64,000 bases of DNA from Lacticaseibacillus saniviri JCM 17471 = DSM 24301 (GCF_001311785.1 NZ_BBBX01000010.1:1-64000), one strand, 5' to 3'. Numbered from the stretch's first letter, positions 1-8,675 are shown. Numbers and translations: made by a program. Notes: generated by a model not told the origin, from the sequence alone.

Positions 1-40
1 TAGCCTCGACGAAAACAAATCGTCGAGGCTATTTTATTTT
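1..40. terminator. Rho-independent terminator hairpin
   Basis: AGCCTCGACG and CGTCGAGGCT form a perfect 10-bp stem around a short A-rich loop, followed on the plus strand by ATTTTATTTT. It probably ends a plus-strand gene left of the window and may also serve the minus-strand GNAT gene whose stop lies at 63. Confidence 0.8.
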
Positions 41-62
41 GCAAAATCACTGCCGCGTATCA

Positions 63-449
63 TCAAAAAGCGCGTAACTGATGCGCATCTACGTCTTTCA
101 TACCGACCGATGTATAGAATCGTTTGGTTGCCGCTTTATCATCCGTCAGTAATACAGTTTGGCCCGTTGGATAGGCACTGCGCAATTGTTGCATTAACCT
201 AGTCGCAATGCCTTGGCGCTGATAGGCGGGTAGCACCAACAAATCCTGAATATATAAGATGCTATGGCCATCCGTCACGCCACGGATCAAGCCAACCAAA
301 TCGTCTTCTGCCCACGCTGTTATCAAGACAGAATGTTGCAGCGCCTGCATCAAACTTGGCATATCTTGTGTATAAGCTTTCCAGCCAACCGCCGTGTACA
401 GCGCGGTCGCTTGCGCTTGTGTGGGTTGTTGCGTTGTGTATTGGATCAT
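63..449 (-). CDS. GNAT-family N-acetyltransferase
   Basis: A 128-residue protein with the GNAT acetyl-CoA-binding motif A: the segment VLPAYQRQGIATRLM near residues 72-86 carries the (Q/R)xxGxA pyrophosphate loop, followed by a C-terminal KRFYTSVGM strand/helix typical of the fold. It is expected to be a cytoplasmic enzyme moving an acetyl group from acetyl-CoA to an amine; the substrate cannot be read from sequence. It lies 35 bp downstream of a TetR regulator on the same strand, so the two may be cotranscribed. The family call is firm, the specificity unknown. Confidence 0.85.
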   Translation of the reverse strand: MIQYTTQQPTQAQATALYTAVGWKAYTQDMPSLMQALQHSVLITAWAEDDLVGLIRGVTDGHSILYIQDLLVLPAYQRQGIATRLMQQLRSAYPTGQTVLLTDDKAATKRFYTSVGMKDVDAHQLRAF

Positions 450-484
450 TGTGATTATGCTCCTCTCACAGCAGTCTGAACCGC

Positions 485-1042
485 TTACTGCTTCAATGCA
501 TTGAAGGTTGTGGTTTGTAGCGTGGCTAACAATGTGTGAATCTCATCGAGCGAATCTTGCTTGTCGTGCAATAACCATTCGCGCCAGATGTTGTAAACAC
601 CAGCGCTCATAAAGCCCACCCAATAGCGCCGTTCAATCTCTGGAATGGCCTCAATGGTAGGTAACTGGCGATACAGGCGTTGCATGTTGTCGAAGAAAAT
701 TTGCCGAATCACAAACTCAAAATGGCGTTCAATCGACAGTATCATTGTTCCCTCGAATTCCGCAAAGAACCGATCGACCGCCACCATTTTGTCGTCCGTT
801 GGTGTCTGTTGAATAACATCGTCGAACAACTGGCGGATTTTGGGTTCAAAATAATCATGGAGCACGTCACCAACTGTTTCAAAATTACGATAGAATGCCA
901 TGCGACTCACGCCGGCACGCGTCACTAGCTTTGAAATCTTGATATCTTCCAAGTTGGTGGTTTGAAGCTGTTCAAGTAATGCTGTTGCCAGGTAGTTCTT
1001 AGAGTCATTTTTAATCGATTGTGCATGTTTGGTTGCTGCCAT
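485..1042 (-). CDS. TetR/AcrR-family transcriptional regulator
   Basis: A 185-residue protein with an N-terminal TetR helix-turn-helix (residues about 36-56, ISKLVTRAGVSRMAFYRNF) and a helical C-terminal ligand domain. It is divergently transcribed from the NAD-dependent epimerase-like gene beginning at 1157; the 114-bp gap between them is the natural place for its operator, as such regulators commonly control the neighbouring gene. The effector is unknown. Confidence 0.85.
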   Translation of the reverse strand: MAATKHAQSIKNDSKNYLATALLEQLQTTNLEDIKISKLVTRAGVSRMAFYRNFETVGDVLHDYFEPKIRQLFDDVIQQTPTDDKMVAVDRFFAEFEGTMILSIERHFEFVIRQIFFDNMQRLYRQLPTIEAIPEIERRYWVGFMSAGVYNIWREWLLHDKQDSLDEIHTLLATLQTTTFNALKQ

Positions 1043-1156
1043 TACACTTTCCTCATTTCGTCACAGATGCCTTGTCAGCTGTTGTTTTCTGTCTGCCATC
1101 ATTGTACGATGCTCTTGCATACGTTACAAGTGCAACACATGAGGAGGAATTTTAAT

Positions 1157-2193
1157 ATGTCTAAACAATTAATCGTCGTTACAGGTGCCACAGGTTTTAT
1201 CGCAAGTCATATCATCGCCCAATTACTACAACAAGGTCATCAAGTGCGGGCCACAGTCCGGTCACTCGCTAAGGTTGAGCTTGTGAAAGGGATGCTGACT
1301 CAGGCCGGCATCCACAATTTGATCAACTGTCCTTCATCGAAGCCGATCTCACCACAGATACCAACTGGGATCAGGTAATGGCGGGCGCCGATTATGTCAT
1401 GAGTGTCGCTTCGTCAACGCCAACGGGTGAGTTCGCTGACGCCGATGCGATGACGCAAACTGCGGTTAACGGTAATATTCGCGTCTTAACCCACGCCCGC
1501 GATGCTGGGGTCAAGCGCGTCGTCCTCACATCCGCTTATGGCGCTGTCGGAATGGGCCACACCAACCGTACCACACCATTCACTGAAAAGGACTGGACCA
1601 ACTTAGACAATCCGCATCTCGACCCTTACCAACGTTCCAAGACACTGGCCGAACACGCGGCATGGAACTTCATCGAAACAGAGGGCAACGGCTTAGAAAT
1701 GGCCGCCATCAATCCCGTTGGTGTGATGGGCCCCGTCCTTGCCAGCGACTTCTCCCACTCGAATCAACAAATCGTTCAGTTGTTGAGCGGTGATGTTCCT
1801 GCCGTTCCTAATATCAATTCTGGTTACATCGATGTGCGTGATGTCGCCAGCCTCCATCTGCTTGCGATGACCAGCCCCAAAGCCAATGGCGAACGCTTCT
1901 TGGCAACGACGGGCGAAACACTGTCCATGTTGGATGTGGCGAATATTCTGCGCGATGCCTTCCCACAATTTGCGGCTAAGTTACCAACGACGGTGATTCC
2001 GGATGACGTGCTCAAGGCAAACGCCAAAACCAATCCGATGCTCAAAATGATGGCAACGCTGGTAGGCAACTTCGCTGATACCAGCAACGAAAAAGCACAA
2101 ACCTTATTGAACTGGCATCCACGTTCAGCTAAGGAAGCCATCATCGCAACCGCCCAATCCATGATTGATTTGGGCATTGTGACACTGGCCTAA
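1157..2193 (+). CDS. NAD(P)-dependent epimerase/dihydroflavonol-reductase-like SDR (one frameshift)
   Basis: Extended short-chain dehydrogenase of about 345 residues. The start at 1157 follows an AGGAGG ribosome site. Residues 5-20 hold the TGATGFIASHI dinucleotide-binding loop; the catalytic YQRSK (YxxxK) motif is encoded near 1629. The family reduces ketones or aldehydes, such as methylglyoxal or dihydroflavonol-like carbonyls, with NAD(P)H. The reading frame slips near 1326 (one base missing) so that residues about 1-56 and 57-345 lie in different frames; both halves are intact and conserved, which points to a sequencing error. It is divergent from the TetR gene at 485. Confidence 0.82.
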
Positions 2194-2205
2194 TACAAAA
2201 CGAAA

Positions 2206-2255
2206 AAAGAGACGAGGATGTGACAAAAATAGTTTTGTCGCAACCCCGTCTCTTT
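2206..2255 (+). terminator. Long-stem terminator with TGTGACAAAA core
   Basis: AAAGAGACG and CGTCTCTTT form the base of a long hairpin whose upper stem pairs TGTGACAAAA with TTTTGTCGCA. It lies directly after the SDR stop codon. It belongs to a set of terminators in this window that share the GTGACAAAA core. Confidence 0.85.
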
Positions 2256-2288
2256 GTCTAGTATGCGTCAAATGCCAAAATTGAGGCA

Positions 2289-2441
2289 TTAGTCATCAAA
2301 TTTAACGGCTTCTCTGACGTGAAATCCTGTAGAATCAAATTCAACGCTATGTAGGCCTGTCATTTTCAGCCCGATGCCCGTCAAAACAGCGCCTAGAACG
2401 ATTAATGCAATCGCATATCGGCTCATTTTTCTTTTTGTCAT
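2289..2441 (-). CDS. Small membrane-associated protein, 50 aa, unknown
   Basis: An open frame from ATG at 2441 to TAA at 2289, preceded by a GGAGTGG ribosome site (about 2447-2453). The product has a basic N-terminus (MTKRKMSR), one hydrophobic segment (about residues 9-25) and an acidic tail, fitting a single-pass membrane peptide. It starts 12 bp after the HAAS-domain gene stop on the same strand, so it is probably the third gene of the PadR operon. I do not recognise a family. Confidence 0.5.
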   Translation of the reverse strand: MTKRKMSRYAIALIVLGAVLTGIGLKMTGLHSVEFDSTGFHVREAVKFDD

Positions 2442-2452
2442 TTTTGCCACTC

Positions 2453-3042
2453 CTATCTAGCTTGTACGCGTGTCTTTGTCCATTGATATAGCTGGCCAAA
2501 CTTCTGAGCACTCCAGTATGACAAGCGTTTCAATTCCCGATACATCATTGGCCACAGCAACATAAAAATTCCGAACATGACTAATCCGATACCGATGTAG
2601 CTCAATGCGACGCCAATGCTAGCACCGATGACACCCACACCAGCAACCACGAACACAACACCCAGTAACCCAGTCGACCACAAGACCACTTGAACCGACA
2701 AAAAGCAGCCGCAATCATTATCACGATACTAATAATTGTAATGATGATGACAATGCCGAGCGGCACACCTAGTGGCAACGACAATAAGCCCAGAATAACA
2801 ATCCCAATAAGCTTCCAATAGTTTTTGGGCGTCTCCGCTTGCTGAGTCTCAATCTGATCAATCGAGTAATCAGCCAGTATTTTCCGTGCTAATTGTTGTG
2901 GCCGTCCGAAATGTTGACTGATTTCAGCATCCGATGTCAGCCCGGCATCGTGCGCAAATTCTTGATAAAAATCGATTGAGGCGGCACGTTCTTCCTGGGT
3001 CAAGTCTTTTAGTTCACTTGCTAATTGATCAAAATAGGCCAT
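2453..3042 (-). CDS. HAAS-domain (DUF1700) membrane protein (one frameshift)
   Basis: About 196 residues once the frame is restored. The N-terminal 75 residues form the helical HAAS/DUF1700 domain (YFDQLASELKDLTQEERAAS...), followed by three to four hydrophobic segments and a basic C-terminal tail. HAAS proteins typically pair with PadR regulators and probably couple the regulator to a membrane signal. The start codon overlaps the PadR stop by one base. The frame breaks in a run of five A on the plus strand (2700-2704); one more base joins both halves in frame, so the break is likely artefactual. Confidence 0.75.
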
Positions 3043-3353
3043 CAGTTTTCCTCCCCTAACATGTGATTGATTTGTGTTTGATATCTAGTCCATGCTTCTC
3101 GAAAATCTAATAAGTACGCTTGCCCTTGCGCCGTAATCTGATAATAGCGCCGATTACGACCTTGATATTGTTCATCATAAGTCTCAACGAGTTGATTCTT
3201 TTTTAAGCGTCGCAAAACGGGATATAGCGTCGACTCCGACACCTGAACATAGCTTTGTACGTACTGTGTCAGACTGTATCCATACTGATCTTCTCGATGT
3301 AAGGCGGCTAACACCAACCCGTCGAGCACATCAGATGAAAGTTGAATCTCCAT
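3042..3353 (-). CDS. PadR-family transcriptional regulator
   Basis: A 103-residue winged-helix protein of usual PadR length. The motif GYSLTQYVQSYVQVSESTLYPVLRRL (in two parts: recognition helix ESTLYPVLRRL near residues 38-50) and the wing RRYYQITAQG near 67-77 are diagnostic. It heads an operon with a HAAS-domain membrane protein and a 50-residue peptide. A perfect TATAC-N3-GTATA palindrome overlaps its own promoter, consistent with autorepression. Confidence 0.92.
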   Translation of the reverse strand: MEIQLSSDVLDGLVLAALHREDQYGYSLTQYVQSYVQVSESTLYPVLRRLKKNQLVETYDEQYQGRNRRYYQITAQGQAYLLDFREAWTRYQTQINHMLGEEN

Positions 3354-3370
3354 GTTATCACCTCATCAAT

Positions 3371-3398
3371 ACTATACATCGTATAATATTATATGCAA
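3371..3398 (-). promoter_or_regulatory. padR promoter with overlapping palindromic operator
   Basis: On the minus strand a TTGCAT -35 (3393-3398) and TATAGT -10 (3371-3376) are 16 bp apart. The palindrome TATAC-ATC-GTATA (3373-3385) covers the -10 and spacer, so a bound PadR dimer would block RNA polymerase. The half-site sequence fits known PadR palindromes; binding is inferred. Confidence 0.6.
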
Positions 3399-3470
3399 GC
3401 CTTAGACACGCTATAAGAAATTTGATTCGTGGTTTCCGCTACCTTTATGCGCACTGGTTCGCGTGATAAG

Positions 3471-3635
3471 ATGTGGAGTAGCATCTTACGCTTCACTTTT
3501 AAGATGCAAACAGCCATTAAAAATGGCATGTGGCATGGCTTTAATTGGGAAGAGACTTTGCCCGAAGCCGTCACCACTCGTCAAGCTGCATGGCGGTTCA
3601 TCAATCAATACAGCTCACAAGCCACGGAGAAATAA
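3471..3635 (+). CDS. Possible short upstream ORF of the TetR gene
   Basis: An open frame that can start at ATG 3471 or further upstream at 3429 and ends at TAA 3633-3635, one base before the TetR ATG at 3637. The C-terminal part (WEETLPEAVTTRQAAWRFINQ) looks protein-like but I do not recognise it. No good ribosome site is visible for its start; a GGAG within its last codons serves the TetR gene. Stop/start proximity suggests translational coupling, or this is the remnant of a disrupted gene. Confidence 0.3.
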   Translation: MWSSILRFTFKMQTAIKNGMWHGFNWEETLPEAVTTRQAAWRFINQYSSQATEK

Positions 3636-3636
3636 T

Positions 3637-4213
3637 ATGCGCACACAAGATTTAGAGAAACGCGAACGAATTTTGGACAGCACCGAACAGATTATCCGCA
3701 CCGATGGTATTGCGGCCGTTTCGCTGAGTAAAATTGCCAAGGCGGCCAATATCGCACCGGGCACACTGTACACTTACTTCACGGATAAGAACGACATGTT
3801 ACGGACCCTCTACCTCAATCGAAAAAAGGCACTGGCCGCAGCCATCACCACCATTGATCTCGCTAATGATCCCGTACAAGAACTCAATCACTTCATGGAC
3901 TTGGTTTTTGACTATGGCAAGCAGCACCTAGATGATATGTTACTGATTCGGGAATTCAATCAAGCCGCGATTCTGAAGCAATTGGGTATCACTGTTCAAG
4001 ATGCCTATGCCGGATTCGAAGTACTGGCGACTTTTGTTGAGCGCGCCACGGCTCAAGACGTCTTTGTCGCCATCAACTATGATGTCCTCATGGCTTACGC
4101 GTACACCCCCCGTTCTGGAGTATCTCATTGCGACAACATCAGGTACCATTGATGCTGATCTCGTTTCTTTTGACAAAATCAAATGGTTGTCGCAGCGCGC
4201 AATTGTTAAATAA
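3637..4213 (+). CDS. TetR-family transcriptional regulator (one frameshift)
   Basis: About 191 residues. The DNA-binding helices are at residues 25-50 (SLSKIAKAANIAPGTLYTYF), followed by a helical effector domain. The ATG at 3637 is preceded by GGAG at 3626. A run of six C at 4106-4111 holds one base too many: with five C the reading continues as TPVLEYLIATTSG to the TAA at 4211. It is one of very few insertions in the window and is still homopolymer-linked. No obvious target gene adjoins it. Confidence 0.8.
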
Positions 4214-4214
4214 C

Positions 4215-4256
4215 CACACAAAAAGACCAGAATAAAGTTTCCTGGTCTTTTGTGTG
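4215..4256 (+). terminator. Rho-independent terminator after TetR gene
   Basis: CACACAAAAAGACCAG pairs with CTGGTCTTTTGTGTG, with a T-rich 3' arm. Confidence 0.8.
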
Positions 4257-4420
4257 CACTGACGTTGAGCGTGAAAGACGTGATTACCTAAATACATGTC
4301 AAATCGAGCACCAGTTTAACCCCGATTGATGTACTGGGAAAATCTACTTCCGAGCAAAACAATTGACGCCTCACCACTGCATATCTATACTCGCCTTGAA
4401 TGATATAAGGAGGAGTTAAT

Positions 4421-4591
4421 ATGCAAACCTTTAACGTAGGCGATGTTGTTCAATTACCACAGAAGCCTTGGTTAGGTGTTACCGGCGTCGTTATCTCGCA
4501 TGATACAAAGCGCGATCAATATTTAGTGCGGATTGGTGCGAGTCAACAGGTTTACTTTAAAGCAGACGAAATTCATCTGTTTGAAAAATAA
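4421..4591 (+). CDS. Small KOW/SH3-like protein, 56 aa
   Basis: ATG at 4421 follows a strong AAGGAGGAG site. The 56-residue product begins with a short VGDVVQLPQKPWLGVTGVV stretch and has alternating hydrophobic residues (YLVRI, VYFK, EIHLF), resembling small SH3-barrel proteins of the DUF2187/KOW type that bind RNA or protein; this resemblance is a judgement from pattern. It has its own hairpin terminator and is monocistronic. Confidence 0.65.
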   Translation: MQTFNVGDVVQLPQKPWLGVTGVVISHDTKRDQYLVRIGASQQVYFKADEIHLFEK

Positions 4592-4606
4592 ATCGACTGA
4601 CACATC

Positions 4607-4655
4607 ATGGCATCTAGTGCGAGTGTTCGGCTAGCGACTAGGTGCTCTTTTCATG
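4607..4655 (+). terminator. Imperfect terminator hairpin
   Basis: GCATCTAGTGC pairs imperfectly with GCGACTAGGTGC across a loop, followed by TCTTTTC. It follows the 56-residue gene; on the opposite strand it lies beyond the rlmH stop. Confidence 0.5.
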
Positions 4656-4679
4656 CAAGAAAGCATTCAATCGCGTGCA

Positions 4680-5159
4680 TTATTTATGGTACGGACTTCC
4701 CGCATTGATCATGAAGGCGCGATAGATCTGCTCAATCAACACCAAACGCATCAGTTGATGTGGCAATGTCAGCTTACCGAAACTCAATGTGTTGTCGGCA
4801 CGCTTCATCACTTCAGGACTCAAACCCAATGATCCCCCGATAACAAACGTGATATCCGAGTGGCCATAGGTGGCGAGATCCGCAATCTCTTTGGCGAACA
4901 CTTCGGAACTGCGCTGCTTACCCTCAATAGCGAGTGCAATGACCCATTCTTTGTCCTTGATCTTACCTAATATACGTTCCCCTTCAGCCTGCTTGACCTG
5001 GGTCATTTCGGCATCTGACAGTGATTCAGGGGCCTTCTCATCCGGCACTTCAACAATACTGACATTGACAAACTTGCCCAGTCGCTTCTTATATTCGGCA
5101 ATCCCAGCCGTAAAGTACTTCTCCTTGAGTTTGCCGACCCCGATAATTTTGATATTCAT
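4680..5159 (-). CDS. rlmH: 23S rRNA (pseudouridine1915-N3)-methyltransferase RlmH
   Basis: A 159-residue SPOUT-class methyltransferase of exact family length, from [15 protein letters not shown] to the conserved C-terminus [10 protein letters not shown]. The trefoil-knot SAM site is seen in [13 protein letters not shown] (about residues 104-117) and [19 protein letters not shown]. It methylates pseudouridine 1915 in helix 69 of 23S rRNA on the assembled ribosome. In Firmicutes rlmH is usually near oriC and often close to htrA and the wal operon; here about 20 kb separates it from htrA. Confidence 0.97.
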   Translation of the reverse strand: MNIKIIGVGKLKEKYFTAGIAEYKKRLGKFVNVSIVEVPDEKAPESLSDAEMTQVKQAEGERILGKIKDKEWVIALAIEGKQRSSEVFAKEIADLATYGHSDITFVIGGSLGLSPEVMKRADNTLSFGKLTLPHQLMRLVLIEQIYRAFMINAGSPYHK

Positions 5160-5252
5160 GTGATTCCTCCATCTCTACACGCATATTATAGCATGCACGT
5201 TTACATGTGTACTCTTGAGCAGCAGGCGTATGCTGGAGTTGGAGGCGATTCT

Positions 5253-5423
5253 ATGATGATGCAACAGAAGTGGTTGGCATGGTGCATGTTGGCTTTGAAC
5301 GTCATTCTGATTTGGTTGGTGTATTCGATGCAAAATATGGCCGCGATGTACCTCATGGCTGGGATTATGACCATTGATGCCGTGGTCAACCTCATTGGCC
5401 TGTACAGCAAGCGTACCCATTAA
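5253..5423 (+). CDS. Small two-helix membrane protein, 56 aa
   Basis: The ATG at 5253 follows GGAGG at 5241 with 7-bp spacing, better placed than upstream in-frame starts. The product is mostly hydrophobic, with two likely membrane segments (about residues 7-25 and 29-49) and a basic end (SKRTH). Function unknown. It is divergent from rlmH and convergent with the drug exporter, with a terminator and parS between. Confidence 0.55.
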   Translation: MMMQQKWLAWCMLALNVILIWLVYSMQNMAAMYLMAGIMTIDAVVNLIGLYSKRTH

Positions 5424-5478
5424 AATAGACTAGCAAATGTCGAAAGCAACAAGTTTTCGTCATTCGCTAGTCTATTTT
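5422..5478. terminator. Bidirectional terminator between convergent genes
   Basis: AAAATAGACTAGC pairs with GCTAGTCTATTTT, and the upper stem continues imperfectly. T runs occur on both strands, serving the small membrane protein and the MFS gene. Confidence 0.75.
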
Positions 5479-5493
5479 GTTTCACGTGAAACT
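5478..5493. promoter_or_regulatory. parS: parS centromere-like site
   Basis: TGTTTCACGTGAAACT matches the widely conserved ParB-binding palindrome TGTTTCACGTGAAACA at 15 of 16 bases. It lies between convergent genes, overlapping the last bases of the MFS stop codon. parS sites cluster around oriC in bacteria, so this supports an origin-proximal window. Confidence 0.88.
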
Positions 5494-6930
5494 ATGCCTT
5501 TGTCGCTTCTACATCGATAGCTTGCTTGCTCCGATTCGTTAGGAGCAGTGCCGGTAAGAACAGAATGACGCTCACAATCAAGGCGACTTGGAAACCATTT
5601 TGATACGCATGCGTCATGACAGTTAGCGTAGGTACAGTATTCTTCGTCACAGACAGACTCACGACTGTGGCCAAAACGGCTGAGCCAAATGCACCACCGA
5701 TGTTCTGAATGATTCGGGTACCAATCGATGACGCGGCTACGTCCCCTTTTCCATGCCGGTATAGGCATCTGTCATCATCGGGATCGCCACCCCGCCGATG
5801 CCAATTCCTCGAATGAACAGCGCGATACTGATCCAGATTAATGACGACTGACCATCAAAATAAATAAATGGTAGTGAGCCAGCAATTGTGAACACCAGAC
5901 TCACCATCACAACGGTGCGTGCGCCTAACTTGTCTGTCAGATTACCGATTAGTGGTCGCGCAACTAACATCCCGACTCCCTGTGAGATCAACATTAACCC
6001 CGCATTGATGACGCTAAAGCCTTTGATATTCTGGAAGAACAGCGGTAGTAAGAGCATTGGCCCATTGGTCGCAATCCCCGTCAGAAACAACCCTATCATG
6101 GCGCCGTCAAAGCTCTTCATTTTGAACAGGTGTAGTGGCAGGATCGCATCATTCTTCTTATAAGCCGCATAACCGACGTAAGCCAACAGGATGACGACGC
6201 CTGCGATCAAGAAGCTGATGGTCGACGAGTTATTGAACGTCGCATTCTTGGCAGCTTGTGTAATGCCATAGATCAATGACGATGATGTCAACGCGAGTAA
6301 CGTGATTCCCACAAAATCAAACTTAGCCGCTTTATTAATCGGCGTGAAGTGCCGCAGTTTCATTGTCATCAGAATAATCGCAATAATTCCCACCGGTACA
6401 TTCACAAAGAAGATCCATCGCCACGAGAAATTCTGAATGATAATGGCGCCGAGAACGGGTCCCAGAATCGGGCCCAAAACAACAGGAATCCCAACAATCG
6501 ACATCACGCGGCCCATGTATTTTGATCCGGCTGTTTGGGCCATCAGTGTACTCATCAGTGGCAAAATAAATCCGGCGGCAGCGCCTTGAATAATTCTGAA
6601 CACAATCATTGATTCGATATTCCATGACAACCCGGATAGAATCGATCCGAGTAAGAATAGGACGTTTGCTCCGATGACCAATTGCTTGCCGTCGTACCGC
6701 TGAATCGCCCACCCCGCTATTGGGACGAAGATCGCGGTGGCCAACACATAACCCGTGGTGACCCACTGAATCGCATCTAATCCCGTATTGAAGTCCCGGC
6801 TCAAGTGATTAATCGCAATGTTGACCATCGTTGAATCCAGCATGGGCATAATGGCCCCAAGAACAAGAATCCATCCTGTATTGATGATGCTCTTAGGAAC
6901 GGGTGCCTTTTTGGTTGTTTGTTTTTGCAT
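5492..6930 (-). CDS. DHA2-family MFS multidrug:H+ antiporter (one frameshift)
   Basis: About 479 residues with 14 predicted membrane helices. The N-terminal motif LDSTMVNIAINHLSRDF is the DHA2 (QacA/EmrB) signature; the helix-5 motif C region reads GPILGPVLGAI. The start at 6930 has GGAGG 8 bp upstream and is preferred to the ATG at 6948. The frame breaks at a run of four C on the plus strand (5743-5746); restoring one base joins the last 80 residues (DVAASSIGTRIIQNIGGAFG...). It is divergent from a TetR gene with two palindromic operators between them, so it is probably drug-inducible. Confidence 0.88.
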
Positions 6931-6952
6931 GTGAGGTGCCTCCATCAATATT

Positions 6953-6973
6953 TAAGTTACAGCGTGTAACTTA
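6953..6973. promoter_or_regulatory. TetR operator 1, perfect 9-bp inverted repeat
   Basis: TAAGTTACA and TGTAACTTA flank a 3-bp centre (GCG). It lies immediately upstream of the MFS gene start and would overlap its promoter. Confidence 0.75.
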
Positions 6974-7019
6974 TGTGCAAAACGAAGTATAGTCGCCTGA
7001 CATCAAAATGGCAAGCAAT

Positions 7020-7040
7020 TAAGTTACATTGTGTAATTTA
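7020..7040. promoter_or_regulatory. TetR operator 2, near-identical inverted repeat
   Basis: TAAGTTACA and TGTAATTTA flank a 3-bp centre (TTG), with one mismatch to operator 1. The two centres are 67 bp apart, near the divergent TetR gene. The paired sites imply joint control of both genes. Confidence 0.75.
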
Positions 7041-7106
7041 TTTTAAAAATCATACGCGACATGCTACACTAAACGTAATGAACAAACACATTTTGGAGGC
7101 GCACCA

Positions 7107-7717
7107 ATGGCACAACACGTAAGCGCGGTGATGAATTACTCGCCGATATCTATGCCGCTGTCATCGCGATTATGGATGAATCCGGATATGCGGCCGTGAA
7201 TTTCAAATCTGTCGCTGAGCGGGCTGGCACCAACCGCCCCGTATTGTATCGGCGCTGGAATAATGTTTTTGATCTCGTGTTTGATGCCGTCCGCGCGCGA
7301 AATCTCGATAAAGCGGGTTCGCTTCTCAGTGAACCTGTCAACACGGGCCATCTGCGGACCGATCTGTTGCAGATTTTTCAGCATTTCCTCGATTTGTCCA
7401 ATCTGATGGGTCCTGAAGTCTTGCGCGCGATGGTTGGGGAGATTGGGAATGCGGACAACGCCCTGATCAATCGATTAAAAGCAACCAGAGATAGCAATCT
7501 TGAAATCATCAATCGTGTTCTCGATTTAGCACGTCATCGTGGTGAGCAAATCAATGCTATCTCCGATGAAACCAAGCTTCTCCCCTTTGAATCCATTCGC
7601 TATCAAATCATCATCTCGCAGCAACCGTTAACGACAGATTTCATGATTAATCTCGTGGATGAGGTCATGTTGCCCATCTTGACCCGGCAACCCGGTGTTG
7701 AAGAGCACCGAGAGTAA
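7107..7717 (+). CDS. TetR-family repressor of the adjacent MFS exporter (one frameshift)
   Basis: About 203 residues. The ATG at 7107 follows TTGGAGGCG; one base is missing just after it (GG at 7109-7110), and restoring it gives MGTTRKRGDELLADIYAAV joined to the helix-turn-helix (NFKSVAERAGTNRPVLYRRW). The C-terminal half is the TetR_C-type helical domain with LMGPEVLRAMVGE. It is divergent from the DHA2 exporter and shares two 21-bp palindromes with it, the classic layout of a drug-sensing repressor and its target. Confidence 0.85.
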
Positions 7718-7730
7718 CTAGCCTATAAAG

Positions 7731-7777
7731 AAAAAAGATTGTGACACCCCCTCGAGGAGCTTGTCACAATCTTTTTT
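7731..7777 (+). terminator. Terminator with TTGTGACA core
   Basis: AAAAAAGATTGTGACA pairs with TGTCACAATCTTTTTT, followed by T. It ends the TetR gene. Confidence 0.88.
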
Positions 7778-7853
7778 TGATCTCACGTCTTAACGAATAT
7801 CATCCGAATCGCTATTACACACAAAATAACATCCACTCACCCAATAAAAAATA

Positions 7854-7882
7854 TTGACAAGCCACGTGTCATGATTGAAAAT
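7854..7882 (+). promoter_or_regulatory. Promoter of the small ABC exporter operon
   Basis: TTGACA (7854-7859) and GAAAAT (7877-7882) are 17 bp apart. The -35 is perfect and the -10 weak (4 of 6). Confidence 0.5.
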
Positions 7883-7937
7883 GAATTAAAATAAAATGAT
7901 AACAATCTCATTTATGACTTTGGTTGGAGGTGTTGGG

Positions 7938-8675
7938 ATGTCCCTGCAAAAAGTGCGTTGCTTTACAAAATTCTATCTGCATCAGACTTTTTTGAATCGC
8001 ATCAATCTGGTCTTTACGCTTCTATTCCCGATTATTTGGACTTTATACCAAGGACTGTCACATCGTTCCCAGTCCTTTTCGCCAGAGAGACTGATTACCG
8101 CAATTGTGCCACTTGTCGCCTATATCATCGCCGCAACAGCGCTAGATGGTGTCACGCTAGCAACGATTGCGACCAGAGATGACGGCTTTCTCAAGTCTTA
8201 TTTCTTCGTCAGTGGTAGCCGCTGGCCGATGTTCAGCGCCAACGTGCTCGTTCAGACCGTATTAGTTGTGCTGGAGAATATCATCTACACCCTATTTTCA
8301 ATGGCGCTCTATCAAACCTTCTCATTACGCTTGCTGCTAGCGGTTATATTGCTTACCATCGTGGCGTTTCCGCTGATCTCCCTGTTTTTCAACTGGATAT
8401 TACTCTTACCCTTCCAGCAAAACAGTCTCTCGGCACTGGGCACCTCGCTACTGATCGGACTTCTCATGCTGTACGGGATTGATTCTTCCAACCCGTTACT
8501 CAGCATGCTGATCGCACTCAATCCCTATCAGTTTATTGCCAATACATTACGTATCCTGTTAGGTGATATCTCCCTTCAACGGTCGGCTGTTGAGCTCATC
8601 ATTATTGCCATCTATGCCATTATTGGTGTTATCAGCTATCAACACTTCAACTTACAGAATCGAGGTCGCGCATGA
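7938..8675 (+). CDS. ABC transporter permease, six-helix ABC-2-like
   Basis: About 245 residues with six hydrophobic helices and no extracellular domain, consistent with an ABC-2 permease. The ATG at 7938 has TTGGAGGTG 8 bp upstream and is preferred to the in-frame ATG at 7896. Its stop overlaps the start of the ATPase gene (ATGA at 8672-8675), so the two are coupled and should form one exporter. The substrate is unknown. Confidence 0.75.
   Translation: MSLQKVRCFTKFYLHQTFLNRINLVFTLLFPIIWTLYQGLSHRSQSFSPERLITAIVPLVAYIIAATALDGVTLATIATRDDGFLKSYFFVSGSRWPMFSANVLVQTVLVVLENIIYTLFSMALYQTFSLRLLLAVILLTIVAFPLISLFFNWILLLPFQQNSLSALGTSLLIGLLMLYGIDSSNPLLSMLIALNPYQFIANTLRILLGDISLQRSAVELIIIAIYAIIGVISYQHFNLQNRGRA

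Noticed and set aside
1157-2193. Annotation of split genes as pseudogenes
   Set aside because: Both halves of the broken genes retain full motifs and no other decay, so they are listed as intact coding regions with a suspected base error.
7880-7920. Fur-type iron box before the small ABC exporter
   Set aside because: The TGATAACAATCTCA stretch matches too few positions and lacks the usual two-fold symmetry.
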